From NCBI GenBank assembly GCA_007644065.1, contig VJWN01000013.1:992001-1056000 (forward strand): a stretch of DNA of 64,000 nucleotides. The letters run 5' to 3'. The stretch's first letter is position 1. Each line of letters starts with the position of its first letter. The DNA comes from Margaritispora aquatica (taxonomy: Eukaryota > Ascomycota > Leotiomycetes > Helotiales > Discinellaceae). The notes below the pieces were generated by a model that searched no databases, had not been told where the DNA came from, and saw only the letters and a program-made list of their open reading frames with translations. The position numbers were made by a program, and so were the translations under genes. Positions 20,724 to 34,800 of this stretch are shown one piece after another.

Positions 20724-23700
20724 CTATTTCAGCACAAACTCCATTCTAAAGTCAACTAGCTCATGTTGCGCTGGTATCACGTAAGATGAAGTTCGAGCTT
20801 CAACCTTACACCAATCAGGGGGAATGATCTTAGTCAGCGTATGCAGCACTTACAACATGTGATTGATTCATCTTGAGAGATACAGTATAAAATCTAACTG
20901 GAGTCTGGACAGAGAAGACGGTGAGGGAAATCGAACAGTACCCTACTATGAAATCAAAGCTGTAACCTACATGAACTGTTTACGAGCAGTCATGTGATAT
21001 GTACTCAACTGGCCCGGCATACCTACTTACCTCAAGGTATGTGCTAGGTACAGATCTAGTGCTCGAAATTGGCCACGCAATCTGGTAAAGCGGAAAAGAC
21101 AAAGAAAGGAAACAGAAATATCAGCAGCAATCTTTTGGAAATCGAGACACATGAAAACTTCCAAATAAATTGACTGCGAGAAAATCTGGCCACAACCGCA
21201 CGAGAAGATCTGTAGCAATGAAATCCTCACACGATCTCGAGCAGATGTCATTTGCATAGCAGATATTGCGGAACGGAGCTCCATCAGCAGACTCGATTGG
21301 AGCAATTCAACATCTTGTCCGCTTCGGATACTCTATTTTCATTTTGCTGTGAAAGAACGCCAATAGACCGAAAAGGATTCTTCATTCAATCATATGAGAC
21401 ATTGAACCCCGAGTTCTCGCTTCCCAAACATACACAATATTCTTTCACGAGACTGAAACAGCCTGCAAGGGCGAGTCAAGATAGCTGACGAGCTCGCCTT
21501 CACACTGGAAATAACAACACCACAATAAGCAACGATATTTCTCAACGCAAGAACCCTGTGAACTCAAATATAATTCCGCTCAAAGAGTCAGCGACGTATG
21601 GTCCCGCAACAGGAATTATGGTTCCCGACACCACCGACAATGCGGCTGAAAACGAAGCAAGGGCGGATTACCCTCAATAGTTCACCAAGTGTTATATCCG
21701 CGAGAGTAAGAGGTAGAGCCGCAGATGAAAACAGGAGTCATGAAGAAATCGTCGATGATACCTACTTATCAATGAGACTCCTCACTGCTGTCAAACCAGC
21801 TCCACACTTGGCCACATTTTAAGTCGGCACCGGTACGAGCAGCTCCTCCCGCAGAAGAAACATGCAGTGCGACATTGAAGTGACTTAATGTCCCCAAACA
21901 ACGGGGATTCGGTACAAATTCTTGACCTGAAACATATCTCGCTGGCCTGGTCTCCATGCCATGTAACAAATGATTCTAAATAAATGATCAACTGACGAGA
22001 TAGGTAAACAGAGAGCTTCATGACAGTGTAGAGTAGAGACATCATCAGACACCTCCTTCAAGACCATATTTTTGAAGCCTTTGCTGCGCTAGCAGCAAAG
22101 CAAATCGGCAGCTGTTCCGATATGTCGTGAGCTGTGAAGCATTCTGAGAAGCTGGAGGTTGTTGCAAGTGTTTGGAGATTCTCGTCGGACGATTTACTTC
22201 GAAAGTGGCCTGTTGAGGCGTGTGTTGTAGACTTTTTTAGACTCTAATTTTATGGTTTAGGGTTTTTGCTTGTGATGACCTTTCTTGAAAAGAAAAGGTG
22301 GTGGATGCCCTAAATCCAAGCTAATGTGACAATTGAGATGGCGATTTTCTTGCAAAAAGCCGCATGTGTAGACCCAATCAAAATCAAACCAGAGCTGCAA
22401 ATTTTCATGCCATCTTCTAATCCTCAACGCTGCAGAGGAGCAAATATAAAAAGAAACAAAAGTAGACAATGGTCAAAAGTACATACATACGAGGAGATCG
22501 GCGATGTTTCTTCTCCAGTCTCTGAACTGACTCATGGGGTGAGGCTTTCAGTCAGTTACACGACAGAAATGATGAAAAGCTGCAAGGAAAGTCACCAATC
22601 ATGAACCGGTCTGCGGGATGACAAAGCGCATGCTATGGGATGTCCCACCACCGGTAGCATCTGAAGATCTCCAACATAACCTCATTAGAGCTGTAGAGGT
22701 TGCCGGTGGGATGAAAATTGGGGAGTGGCTGTATCGGGCCGCGCTCTCCCCCTCGGTCAAGACGGACAAGGCCTCCACCAACATCGGGCTTGGGACCCTG
22801 AATGTAAGCGACAAAGTGGTTGGCATGTTTCCCTCGTTGCCGGAATTCCTTGGCAGGAATGATTCGCTGGGTCGAGGCACCGGAATACGCTAGCTGCCAG
22901 GATATTGGACTCCAATGCGATACTTCGTGTTACCTCGACGGGGTTGCACCATATCAGGAAAATCTGGTTCAGTCCTTCAGTCCTTAGCTGGTGTAACTTT
23001 GAACTCATCACAACTCATGCATGTCTGAAGACTGTGAGACTTTACTCGGAAGCTCTTCTCCCGCTGCTGAATTGATCCGCAGTGCGATGGCCTTCTGTAT
23101 TGCTTAGGCTGAATACTGGTGCACTCAGCAAATCTAAGTCTTGCTGAATTGATTGAGCTTCTGTTGGATCAACGAATACTTCATTCTCTGAGAGCCAACA
23201 TGTGTATAGTCAATTTGTTGGGTGTCATTGAATTACTTTTCATATGCCAACAACTTATCTCCGCATCGAATTTGTTGTTGTTGCCGGGGAGGCCTGCTTC
23301 CTAACTATTGATTCGCCAGATGTACGAAATCTTAGAGATTGCGGAGAGGGATCTACCTCATATCCTGCCCTTGGTGTTGCTAGAATGATGGCGCCACATG
23401 ATGGAATCCTCTTCGTAGCTCCGTGTGGGGATTATTCTATCTAGTCTTATTGTCCTTGCTCCTTTGCTGACTGTTGAAATGAATGTTTTGTGACTTTCTG
23501 GAAATGGTGAATGTCGAACGCCTCAATCGGCGATGCAGAAAGGCGTTCAGCCTTCTCCCACCCTACCAGGTGTCGGATTGGCCGACCAAGCGGGAGGGAG
23601 CATATTCGACAGGCAAATCCCACGTTGTGCTGGGACAGATTTCGCAGGGATTTCTTTTTCCTAAGCGCGAGAAGGGATTCGCCAGAGGAAGAACAATGTG

Positions 23701-26700
23701 TCTCACCTAAACATCACGGACCTGCACACTTCTTATCTCAATTCCATGAAAGTGGTCTGATAATACGAATTGCAGTCTCCACTGTCGACATCTGACCACC
23801 CCCTTGATCTCCATAATCCAGCAATATGGTCTTATGAATTGACCCAAAATGGGAAAATCCCGCGCAAGCTGGCCGTCAGTGGTGGCCGTCTCTTCCCGCA
23901 TGCACCACCTGGCTCTTTGAGTGGCTGCTAAGCTCTCACTCGATTGGTTTCCGCATGAGACCAGGGCAGATCATGTTCTGTCACTGGAGTACCAACAGTC
24001 CGGATTTCGTAGGTTTGTAATGAGAATTCGGCTCTCGGATCAGTGCCTGATGCAGCGTTACGGCGGATTATTGCCTTGGGAGGCTGCTTCGGCTCGCGCA
24101 AAGGAGTGTCCAGTTGGTAGAATGTTGCATATGTTTTACACCTCGCTTGGGAAGATCCATTAGCAACTCTTCAAGTAAGGGAAACCAACAAAGTGGTGGA
24201 TCGGATGAAAGTTGTTGCGCAGTCGATATGCGAAGCCTGTTGGACGGAAAACGACCTGTCATCTAATGGCTTATGGGAGAAGTTGTCAGCACCTCCATTT
24301 TCCTTTTTCCGCTTAGTGGAGACAAGCCCTCCCTGCGTAACACGGAAGAGAAGGCCGAACTGAGCGTTGACTCCTGGAGTTCCAAGAAACATGTCAATTC
24401 CAACCTGGTTCGTTAGTGCTGGGATTTATGCAAATCCGACTCTGGGATTCAAAATTCAATGAATGGTCGAAATGACTGACTCATCAAAATAGCATTAATA
24501 GTTTGGGTTGTTTAAGAGTAAGCTTTAGACACGATATTTTAGGTGCATTTGAAAACTAACCTTAGCTTGACAGCCTAAGGAGGCATGCGTTGTAGGATTG
24601 AAATGCATATAGACAATGATTATCATACGAGAGCTGCTGTGAAGCGAAGCGCGACGATATTGACATGCATTGACAGATATTGCTCCATATCAGTACGTAG
24701 ACCTTGTAACATAGAATTCGATATATATCGAAGTACCTAGTAATATCTAGGAAGATACGAAGCAAGATATCTTTTATCTTCCTTCCATTCCAATATAGAG
24801 TGGGTTTCTGCTGAAGCCACAGGTACTGATAAAAATGTAGTTATGTATTGTATGTATTTAAGGGATGCAGTACGATTCATCAACACACGTGTTGAAAAGA
24901 TAAAAGTTGGTATCGAGCTCCGCAACGAGGGGAGGTGGCCGATCATGTTGGTAATTGTGATTGTGGAGAGAAGACTGGCTAAGCATGTAAGATGTAAGGA
25001 GGCTAGTTTGCACACTATGCAACAAATACGCAATACGCGACTTGGGCGTCCGTGGGGTGGGAGAAGAAGGGCGGATGAACAAAGGGAGGTGCTAAGCTGG
25101 ATTGAACGCTCAATGGACTCTTGATGAAGTCAAAAAGAGGGACTTACGTATCATGAATGACTAGAGATGATCTTCAATTGCTCGAATATTGAGTCAAGCA
25201 AAACCCCAAACTGAGCCTCAATAGAAGTCTGTCTCGAGATGGCGTGGCTGGGTGGTCTCCTCAGCTGTCTCGGTACGGGCGAAAAGCTGCCCCTTGGCGG
25301 GGACAATACCCAGACACGAAGGCAGGTAGCCAATGAGTAGCGTTCGTCACCAATATTCTCAACTGCATGCTATACCCAATCTGCCTTCTCCTTCTTGTCT
25401 CTCGAGAGCTTTGTAACATGTTGAGGAAAAAGCGAACTGTTCAAACAGAGCTGCTTTATTGCCAAAACATGAGCAACACAAAATCCAGTTCACCGATTGT
25501 CCACCATCAGGTTTTCTCTCTTTGGCTCTGTGTGATTTGTCTTATCAAGCATCCAGGCTCAGCGATGGACTCTGACCGGATTTTGGGAATTATGCCAGGG
25601 ATAAAGCCTGGATGTACCCAGATATTGGGCATGTCAGACCTTGCAAGACCCTCTCAAATGAACCCCAGTGCGTTGGAAAGACTCTGTGGATTCGCTGGAA
25701 CACAAACTTGGGTACTGCAAGCTTCTGCACCTCCTCTGCACCAGACCAATCATGATCACCCGGATCCTCTCTTTTGAACCAGCACCTCACCATCGACCCC
25801 TTGCCCTGGTTTTCTCACTGCAGACGCACTGCCAGACACTGGCTCTGCCGCAATCAACGCCAGCACGAACCCGCGAGCATCCAGCCGTGTTGAGCCAGCG
25901 CTTGATCTTGCTCCCATCGCTTCGACACACCTTCTTTTCTATCTCATCTCCTCGTCCATTGTCGTCCTCTCGCAGAACTCCCCAACTTACGGGAACCACA
26001 CATCAGAGACGACGATCCAGAACTTTGTCCTGTCAGAGACTGACTTCCTTCTTTCGAGCCCGTCGCAAGCCATTCGAAGCCATCTCCTGCACCTTTCCAC
26101 ACTTCGTCTCGCGCTTCGGCAGCTACCCAACCTTCACAAATTCTCCGAAAACCCAATTTCGCTATCATCTCGATCATCCTCTCCTCTTTTCTTCTCACAT
26201 CTCGCTGCTCGTGGAGAAACTTCCACCTTGTTCGTCCTCCACCAAAGACACTCACTGAACCCACACCCTACACCTGCAGCACAAACGCAGAAATCCATAC
26301 GACCACGTCGACTTTGCTTCTGTACACAGCGTTGGCTCGAGTAACCGACTACCTTGAATCCGTGTCGTTGGTAACCAATACTGCATTCGAAACGTAGGTC
26401 AGCAATGGAACTGATTTGATGCCCGCGACCCGCCCAAGATTATTGTTTGCACAACTACCTGCAGCCTGCAAAGCATTGTATATAGTCCTGGATTCCGACT
26501 TTTGATATTCTCGTCCCGTTGTTCCGATTCGACTTTCTTTGCGTTTTAAACTTGGAAGAAACGTTCATCGCCTTTGGGAATTTTTGTACCATTTCTGTGC
26601 CATTGGATCCAAGGATAGTGAGCGATACCACCGGATTGTTGCATTATAAATTTCTTGTTTGGACTCTGTCTTAGTGTGAGAGGGGATCTGCAAGTCGATT

Positions 26701-26865
26701 CTTCGAAAATTATTTCTGGGTGTAGTGTTTGTGAAGGTTGAGAAGGGCACAAGTTCTCCCGATACCCACGACCCGCAAGTACCACCTACCTTCCCGAACC
26801 AAAGCTCGAGGATCTTTGTCAAACTGTGTGCTCTGGAGAACATTTAATTCATCAATTGACAAAAT
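20724..26865. other. Six-kilobase gene-poor region
   Basis: I found no supported gene. Many frames of 60-140 codons exist on both strands, but none shows a domain, a consistent splice model or convincing composition. 24.4-25 kb is AT-rich and includes ATATATCG-type sequence. From about 25.8 kb to 26.8 kb the plus strand becomes CT-rich, which fits the promoter and long leader of the velvet gene at 27001. Decayed repeats or a noncoding transcript cannot be excluded by eye. Confidence 0.4.
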
Positions 26866-26918
26866 GTAAGTTGTGTAGTCTCAATTGTTACTGTGTCCAT
26901 GTTCTAATCTTATCTTAG
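26866..26918 (+). other. Probable 5' UTR intron of the velvet gene
   Basis: Donor GTAAGT at 26866, branch-like TTCTAATC and acceptor ATCTTAG ending at 26918. An ATG just before the donor is followed at once by TAA, so it cannot start the protein. The intron therefore appears to lie in the leader. Confidence 0.5.
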
Positions 26919-27000
26919 AAACATTGCAATCGCTCTGGGTATTGCTCTCTCAGAAGCCCATTGACTTTAAGCAACTTGCAACCTTCAGTTGGACGATATA

Positions 27001-28397
27001 ATGTCTCTCGCTGAGCGCAATGATCGATATGGTCCTCCACCACCAAACCACCCATTCAGATCTGATGGCAACAATCCCATTAGAGCTTTACCCACTCTAC
27101 CATCGATGTCGGCGTTACTGAATCCTCAACCTCTCACACCAGACTATGCTCAAGGACCACCCAGAACTCAGCAATACCAGCCACCATACAGCGTAACCAA
27201 GGAGTCCATGTGGCGGCCTCAAGAGGGTCCATATCAACCAGCCACACAGAATCACTATCCTTCCCCGCCAGTACCTCCGGCTTCATACTTCTCTCAGCCA
27301 TCTACAGAGCTACATTATGCACTGCAAGAGAGTGAACCATTTGTGAAGAGTGAGCTTCCTGTGCCTTTCCAGCACGGCCAACCACTGGCTCAACGTAGGC
27401 AATTCAAAAAGATAAAAGGGAGAAGCAGTGGCTTGCCCAAAGGTGGTGGATCTCAGAAGACTCGAACATCTCCCTTTCAGTCTAGATCTTTTGAAGAGGA
27501 AGCTAATCATTACCATAAAAAAGACTTGACTGTCCTAAAGCATCCTCACTCACCAGAACATCGGGAACCACAAACAACGCCTCGACCTTCCATCTCGAGT
27601 CAAGGCCATATGCCGAGATCACTCCATGTGTCAGGCCTTCTCAGTGATGCTCCTCCGTGAGTAAAAATTTCCACGTAACATTGAACACCATTAACTCGAT
27701 TAGAATGAGACCTGTGCCAGCAGGCCCAAAATATAGCATTCGGATGCGCCAGCAGCCAATTGCTGCCAGAGCTTGTGGCTTTGGAGAACGAGATCGTCGA
27801 GTAATTGATCCACCACCGATCTTACAAATGGACGTCAGTGATCCTCATGCATCTCCTGAAGAGCTTGCGGCATTCATTCGGCAACCTTATGCCGTGGTTC
27901 ACTGCACTCTCTGGGATCCGATAAACGACACTGACGGTACTGCCATGCCGAGCACCACCGACAAGAGGCAACAACGTCGGTTAATGGGCACACTGGTCTC
28001 GTCGCCGTTCGTTGGGAAGGATGAAAACAACATCGAAGGCTGTTTCTTCACCTTTCCTGACCTAAGTGTCAGGACACCAGGGACTTACAGCTTGAGATTT
28101 CAACTCGTGATTCTGAACATCAGCGCCATGGGAGTTCCTGGAGCCTCGAGTCCAGTACGAAGTGTGGTCAAAAGCTCGGCTTTTAATGTTTTCAACGCCA
28201 AAGACTTTGGTGGGATGCGAGCCAGCACTGAGTTGACCAAAGTCCTGAAGCATCAAGGCTGCTTGATCGCAGTGAAGAAGGGGAATAGTAAAGCAGATGC
28301 TCAAGGAGGTGATGAGGAGAATAATTTTGACGAAGATGAGGATGATGATCAAGAAGGAGGCAGCTCATCGAAGAGAGCTAAAAAGAGCAAGCGATGA
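27001..28397 (+). CDS. velC: Velvet-domain regulator, VelC-like
   Basis: Two exons, 27001-27656 and 27704-28397, with a 47-bp intron (GTGAGT..GATTAG), give 449 residues from MSLAERNDRYG. The first 200 residues are Pro/Gln-rich and disordered. The velvet domain fills about 225-415: YSIRMRQQPIAARACGFGE, DRRVIDPPPILQM, RRLMGTLVSSPFVGKDE, FFTFPDLSVRTPGTYSLRF and AKDFGGMRASTELTKVL. The end is acidic then basic (SSKRAKKSKR), a possible nuclear signal. Velvet proteins are fungal NF-kB-like transcription factors that link development with secondary metabolism. The CTLWDP and RRLMGTLVSSPF blocks fit VelC better than VeA, VelB or VosA as I remember them. A long CT-rich leader with an intron suggests elaborate control. 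Confidence 0.8.
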
Positions 28398-29209
28398 AGA
28401 GGACTCATTGATGTGTTGTCGCTAATATATTCACGATGGGCGGATTTCTGACGATCAAATGAGGTCCACTGCACAGACAGCTCCACTGCTATGAGGAACC
28501 GTTTCAGGATCGCGTTCAATTCAGTTCACGATAGAACAGAGCAATGCAATGCATGGAGATATGCTCAGACGCGGGCTTGGAAGTGAAGTATGCTTACGGT
28601 CAGAAGACTACGAGTTGTGGGCGTGCAGGCCAGCTAGTGAGCGGATACAAATGATCATGAATGATCGCAGATGACAGATGCCTTACTTTTAGGATGGACA
28701 ATACCTCTTTGTTATTAGATCTCCGCTGCTGGTTCTTGCAAGAAGAGCTTGGCAGGTAGTGGGAGGTGGAATCACCTAGCTAGTAGATATCTAGCTGAAT
28801 TGTGTGAGAAGCAATACATATGAATTATGTATCATGAAAACCACCTTACCATCTCTGCCTCAGCTTCTCCAAAATCCAATCATGCGTTCTCATGCATTCA
28901 TCACTACTATCTATACTACTATACTATACTATACTATACGATTATACGATGCTGACTCAACCCCGCGTCCAGTCGTGCACTAAAGTCACACTCAAAGTCC
29001 CAACCCAAAACGCGTGCACCGAAAGCAGCTTAGCGGCCCTGGACCGCCCCACCACCGCTCCACACACCGACAGGAAAAGTTGGCGGGGGACGAAAAGAAA
29101 TCCTTTTCTCTTCTCTCCTTCCCTCTGGCAGAAGCCAGCAAGGGCGACGATTGGAATTCTTCTTCTCTCATTACGATAGCATATACGCATATACGGTACT
29201 GGAGGAATT
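28398..29209. other. Intergenic with a short tandem repeat
   Basis: No gene. An imperfect pentanucleotide run (ctata/actat) lies at about 28911-28938. The last 150 bases are the promoter and leader of the CTP synthase gene. Confidence 0.5.
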
Positions 29210-31439
29210 ATGGCTTCTGCAAAGATGAAGTATGTGCTGGTTTCGGGAGGTAAGTTTTGGTTCTTCTTGGTCTGGTGGATTGGAGTGGTGGGGAGATCAA
29301 AAGAGTGATCGCATGCTAATACTTTTGGTGTATTTAGGTGTTATTTCGGGAATTGGGAAGGGTGTTATTGGTGAGTGCAGACCTAAGACGTGTGTGCGAC
29401 TGCGAGGAGAGGTTGTTTTTCGAAATTGGGATTTCGTAGGCAGCATCTCGGTGGGGGACCTGTTTACGAGTTTATTTCTACTGGGATACAACACGCGACA
29501 AGATGGCGGTGACGAAGAAAATGGGGGCTGATACGAATACCTATGCTCAGCTAGTTCTACCGGTCTGTTGCTGAAGACTATTGGACTTAAGATAAGTCTC
29601 ACACATCTGCAAGACGTGGAAAATGTCTGTGACACGAAACAAAAGGCTAACGAATAGCGATTTACGTCTCTAGCATTAAGATTGATCCTTACATGAATGT
29701 CGATGCGGGAACTATGGCACCTACCGAGTGAGTTACTATGCGGTGTCAAATGCGACTCATGGATTTTGTCTGACCACCACAAGGCACGGTGAATGCTTTG
29801 TTCTTGACGATGGTGGAGAAGTGGATCTCGACTTGGGAAACTACGAGCGATATCTCAACATCACCTTAACACGCGAGAACAACATCACTACTGGCAAGAT
29901 CTACCAACATGTCATCGAGCGGGAACGTCGCGGTGATTACCTTGGAAAGACAGTCCAGGTTGTTCCTCACTTGACGGATGCCATCCAAGACTGGATTGAG
30001 CGCGTTGCTCGTATCCCTGTGGACGACTCGAAAGAGACGCCAGATGTGTGTATCATTGAGTTGGGAGGCACAGTGGGAGATATTGAGAGTGCTCCATTCA
30101 TTGAGGCCATGAGACAATTGAAGCGTAGAGCTGGAAAAGGAAACTTTATCCAGATCCATGTTTCGCTTGTCCCAGTCATTCAAGGCGAGCAGAAAACGAA
30201 GCCAACACAACAAGCCATCAGAGACGTTGGCCGTGCTGGTTTAGTCCCAGACTTGGTAGGTTTCATTTTTGGCCGAGGGGACTGTGCTGATGAATACAGA
30301 TTGCATGCCGTTGCGATGTTCCACTGGAGAAAAGTACCATTGAAAAAGTTGCAATGTTCTGTCAAGTTGAGGCAGCACAGGTTATTGCTGTCCACAATGT
30401 GCCTTCGACCTATCACGTTCCTCTCCTTCTCGAAAGACAAGGATTAATCTCGACCCTACAGGATATTCTCAACCTAAATGACATCAAGATGTCCAAGGCT
30501 CTTGTTGACCAGGGAATTCGCACCTGGGCAGAGTGGAAACGCCTTACCTCGCAGCAAGACCGGTCTTTCGATACAGTTAGCATTGCTTTGGTAGGCAAGT
30601 ATACCACCCTCCACGACAGCTATCTATCCGTTATCAAGTCTCTAGAGCACAGCTCGATGCGATGCGGCAAGAAGCTGAACCTCATTTGGGTTGATGCTTC
30701 GCATCTGGAAGAGCCAGCCCGGATTAGTGATCCTGCTGCTTTCCACAAGGCATGGCACGAGGTCTGCACCGCACAGGGTATTCTTGTCCCAGGTGGCTTT
30801 GGTCACAGAGGTACCGAAGGCATGATTGCAGCCGCCAAGTGGGCTCGTCTCAACAAGATTCCATATCTTGGGATATGCCTTGGCATGCAAATTGCTGTCA
30901 TTGAGTACGCTAGAAACGTATGCGGTATGGAAGATGCTAGCTCCGTAGAACTAAGAGAGAATTGTGCCGACCCAGTTGTCATATTTATGCCTGAGATTGA
31001 TAAGACCACTCTTGGTGGCACAATGCGTCTTGGTCTTCGCCCAACCCTCTTTCAAGATGGCTCAGACTGGTCGCGCCTTCGCCACTTATATGGTGAAAAC
31101 AAAGAGATCCATGAGCGTCACAGGCACAGATACGAAGTCAACCCTGAGTACATTGATCGTCTCACCGAAGCTGGCCTCGACTTCATTGGTAAGGATGACA
31201 AGGGCGTCAGGATGGAGATCATGGAGCTCAAGGACCACCCATGGTATGTGGCCGTACAATTTCATCCGGAGTACTTGAGCAGAGTTCTTTATCCAAGCAA
31301 GCCTTACTTGGGCTTCGTGGCTGCAGCTTCGGGATGCCTGGAGAAAGTCACTGAGGATATATTGAGGGCCGAGAAGAGTCTAGGTGATAGCGCGGATGTT
31401 AATGGGCTTTCGAACGGTCTAAACGGAGTTCGCATCTAA
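29210..31439 (+). CDS. ura7: CTP synthase (UTP plus glutamine to CTP)
   Basis: Six exons: 29210-29249, 29338-29370, 29551-29595, 29658-29727, 29784-30255 and 30300-31439, giving 599 residues. The first exons are tiny (40 and 33 nt) and encode MKYVLVSGG / [11 protein letters not shown], the nucleotide-binding start of the synthase domain. [15 protein letters not shown] and [19 protein letters not shown] follow. The C-terminal glutamine amidotransferase carries [10 protein letters not shown], the nucleophile cysteine in YLGICLGMQ and the His-Glu pair in FHPEY. The enzyme makes CTP in pyrimidine synthesis, in the cytosol. The third-to-fourth exon junction is odd: canonical GT-AG splicing inserts about four residues (IYVS) before SIKID, and the alternative needs non-GT ends. 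Orthology to yeast URA7/URA8 is by motif. Confidence 0.92.
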
Positions 31440-31869
31440 GTACTAGGCATGGATAAAAGGCTTTGGGGTTTGGAGTTCGATAGGTTGGTTTGGGTTATTC
31501 AAGCTCGGTAGCTAGAGTGGGTCATATTGATTTTTGCATTGGATCATCAGAATCTGATTTCTTGTTGCATTCTGCGTTCATCCATACTTGCTATCACTTT
31601 TTTCTTTTTCTCTTTCTTTCATACTATCTTTGTATTCGATGATGTCGATCGCCTTCGCGTTGGTTTATCCTGTCGTGGTTACTCATGCACGGCGCTCTTT
31701 CCAGCCTGAGTGGCGGCTCCGCCTCAGCACATGACGACCCCACTGAAATTCTACAGTACCTTACCGTAGAGAATTCACCCACCTCAAGTTTCATTGCCTC
31801 TTCTCCCTCCTCGCATCAGCCTTATTTTTTTCACGTCTATCAATGAGGTAATCAACCATTCTAACTCTC
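31440..31869. other. Intergenic
   Basis: 3' region of CTP synthase and leader of the ankyrin gene. No gene seen. Confidence 0.5.
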
Positions 31870-34800
31870 ATGGCTGATCCCCTTTCGATTTGTGCATCAG
31901 TAGCTGCTATCGCAAAGCTTGCCTATCAGTCTAGCGTTTCTCTCTACTCGTTTATCGAGAGCGCTGTACATGTTGACCAAGCAGTTCTCAACCTTCTCAA
32001 CGAATTCAGCAGCCTCAAAAATGTAACGTTCGCTATTTCAGATACTATTGGGAGCGCGACCACAAGAGACCAGTCATGGTTAGATGATAATGTTCAAGAG
32101 GTTTTCGCTTTGCTGGAAGACTCGTTGAAAGGATGCAATGATAATCTCCAACGCTTTAAAAATGCCATCGTGGAGATCAGGAGCGGTCGATTTACCACGA
32201 GGGTGTTGCGACAACCGCTGGCACAAATTAAACTTGATCTAAATGCAAGCCGACTTGTATTGATTCGCAGGCAGCTAGCCACCCAGCTTGGCGCGCTGCA
32301 ACTTGGTCTACAAACCATCAATCTGTGAGTATTTGTCGCCATTAGCACGATGAAACACTTCACTTAGATTATCGTAGATCTGCCAGCCTGCGAGGCCCCG
32401 AAATAGTCGTTGATATTCTAAGCTCCAAAATGAATGATGATATAGGTCGACTCAACGACAAAGTCGACGATAAATTCGAAAGTTTTGACACCAAGATTCT
32501 AGAGAAAATAGCTGGCCTCGAGAGACTGATGGCACGTTCTGGCAAGCACTTAAATGTGCAGCACAATGAGGCAGACTCTTCGGTGCCCCACGTTGCAAAT
32601 AATGGATTTCGGTTGAAGGAGGCCGCTCTCCGGGTGATTTCAAGTGCGCGAACGGCAGTTAGCTCTCGCTCAACGATTGCTGGAGACAGCATCTACTACT
32701 ATGGATCCAGCCCGGTGCGCAACAATCGAGATCCAAGTATTTATGGCTCTGAGTTGGGAGGTGAAAGGCTACAAGGTATAGAACGGTGGACATCTGGCTT
32801 AAAAAATCTTGCCGAAGGCTCAAAGACAATCAATGGCCTTGAATCTACGCTTACTACACGTATAGACGAGTCAGACTCGGAGGATGATATGGCCGACGAC
32901 ATGTTTCATGCCCTGGCTGAGAAGGGGGAAATGCTTTACGAAGCTGAAAAGTTCGCTGATGTGGAAGTGATTCTCCGGAAGGCTTTAAAGCTTGCGAGCA
33001 CAAGAAACTTGCGACCTAGACTGGCACAGAAGCACAATGATGTGATTCTAAGGCTAACGTCGGTCTACTTGAAACAGGAAAAGTTCATCGAAGCGAAAGA
33101 AGTCCTTGGCGTTCTTGCGCAGCTGTTTTCCCTCGTTCAAGTTGAATTATCACCAAAAGAGTTGCAACAGAAGACTAAAGGATTTCACTTACTCGCTAAA
33201 ACGCACCTCGAACTCAAGGACCTGAAGGAAGCAGAAAGATACTGTAAAGAAGCAATGCGGGCTCGTCGACGCGCTATGGGAAACAATAGCACAGACTACA
33301 AGGAGTCATTGAAGCTATTGCTCATTATACATGAAGCTCAAGGTGAACCAGACCTTACTGATCTCTTTTCGGTGAGAGAGCCAAAGGACAGAAATGGGAA
33401 AAGCCAACTGCCAATTCGTTATGAAATATCCTCTCAGCGAGAAGAAACTCCTGAGACGCAAAATCCAAATCCGAGGAAACTCATAATTGCCCATTCACGT
33501 CAGGTATCCACATCTACAGAGGAGGCAATTTTAGAGCTCGACAGTCGAGAAATTGGAAATTATTCTCTCAATTTAGGTAAAGCTGTATGGAACACTGGTC
33601 AACCAGAACCTCCTATGCTCCACTTGTCAGACGAACTGAATTTGGAAGCTGCCTTCTATTTTTTGGAGACAACACCTTCCTACAGCTTTTTATCTCTTGA
33701 TTTTGATCCACAAGCTGCTCTTCTAGTGGCTATCAAGGAGAAGCATCTGGCAGTCGCATGGTCTTTGCTAAACCGCCTAAATGACGTAGAACAGAGATTT
33801 CTTGGAAAATTACTCTATGACATCTTGATTGGAAGCATTAAAAAGCCTAAGACATTTCCGCCAAAACTCAATGTTAACATTACCAACAATCACAGACCAC
33901 TCTTATTTCATGTCGTATGGTCTGCTTGTATATTTCCTTCGTGGATTCTCTTTCAATCCGAAATGGCTGGTATTTTACTCAAAGCTGGCCACGACCCAAA
34001 CGTTGAATTTATGGGAATAATTCCTATCGTACGAGCCTGCGAGCTGGCGCAGTGGAGGTTGGTTGAGCTTTTACTCGAAGCTGGCGCCCATACAAGTCAT
34101 TTGGATCACCGTGGCCACAACTTGTTGCATTTGACGCTTACACATCTTAAGTGTGATACAGCTGAAAAGGCTGTGTGTATGTTGGTCGAGTGCGGCATTG
34201 ATGTCAATACTCGCTTCAAAGCAAACAATAATACGGCATTAACAATCGCAGTCTCGAAAGGATGGGAAAAAGCTGTCGAAATACTCCTCGAAAGAGGAGC
34301 AGATCTCGAAAGATTTCGCAGAGCGACCTGTGAGTCGCCATTGGGTATTGCAATCAAAAGGGGCTTTCTGGCTATTGCTCTGTTGCTTCTTCAGAAAGGG
34401 GCTGATGTTAACGGTCAAACGTATTTCAACGAATGTTTGGTACATCCGCTTCACATAGCAGTCTGCATGGGTAATACCAAGATGACTGAGTTGCTTATTG
34501 CTCATGGGGCAGGAATTGAGATCCAAGATACGAGAGGACATCATGCACCTTTATTGGTAGCTTCTTGGAAAGGTTGGAAAGAAATCGTTCAGATCCTCCT
34601 GAAACACGGAGCTGATATCAACACCCAAGATCCAGAACATCACACTGCGCTACACATGGCTTGCTACCACAACAATCTGAGTGTAATTGCTTTGCTCTTG
34701 GACCATGGTGCGGAGATAGATGCACAAGATGTTACCTTTAGCACACCTTTATATCTAGCTGCTTTGAGAGGCAATGACCAAGCTGTTAAGCTCTTGGTAG

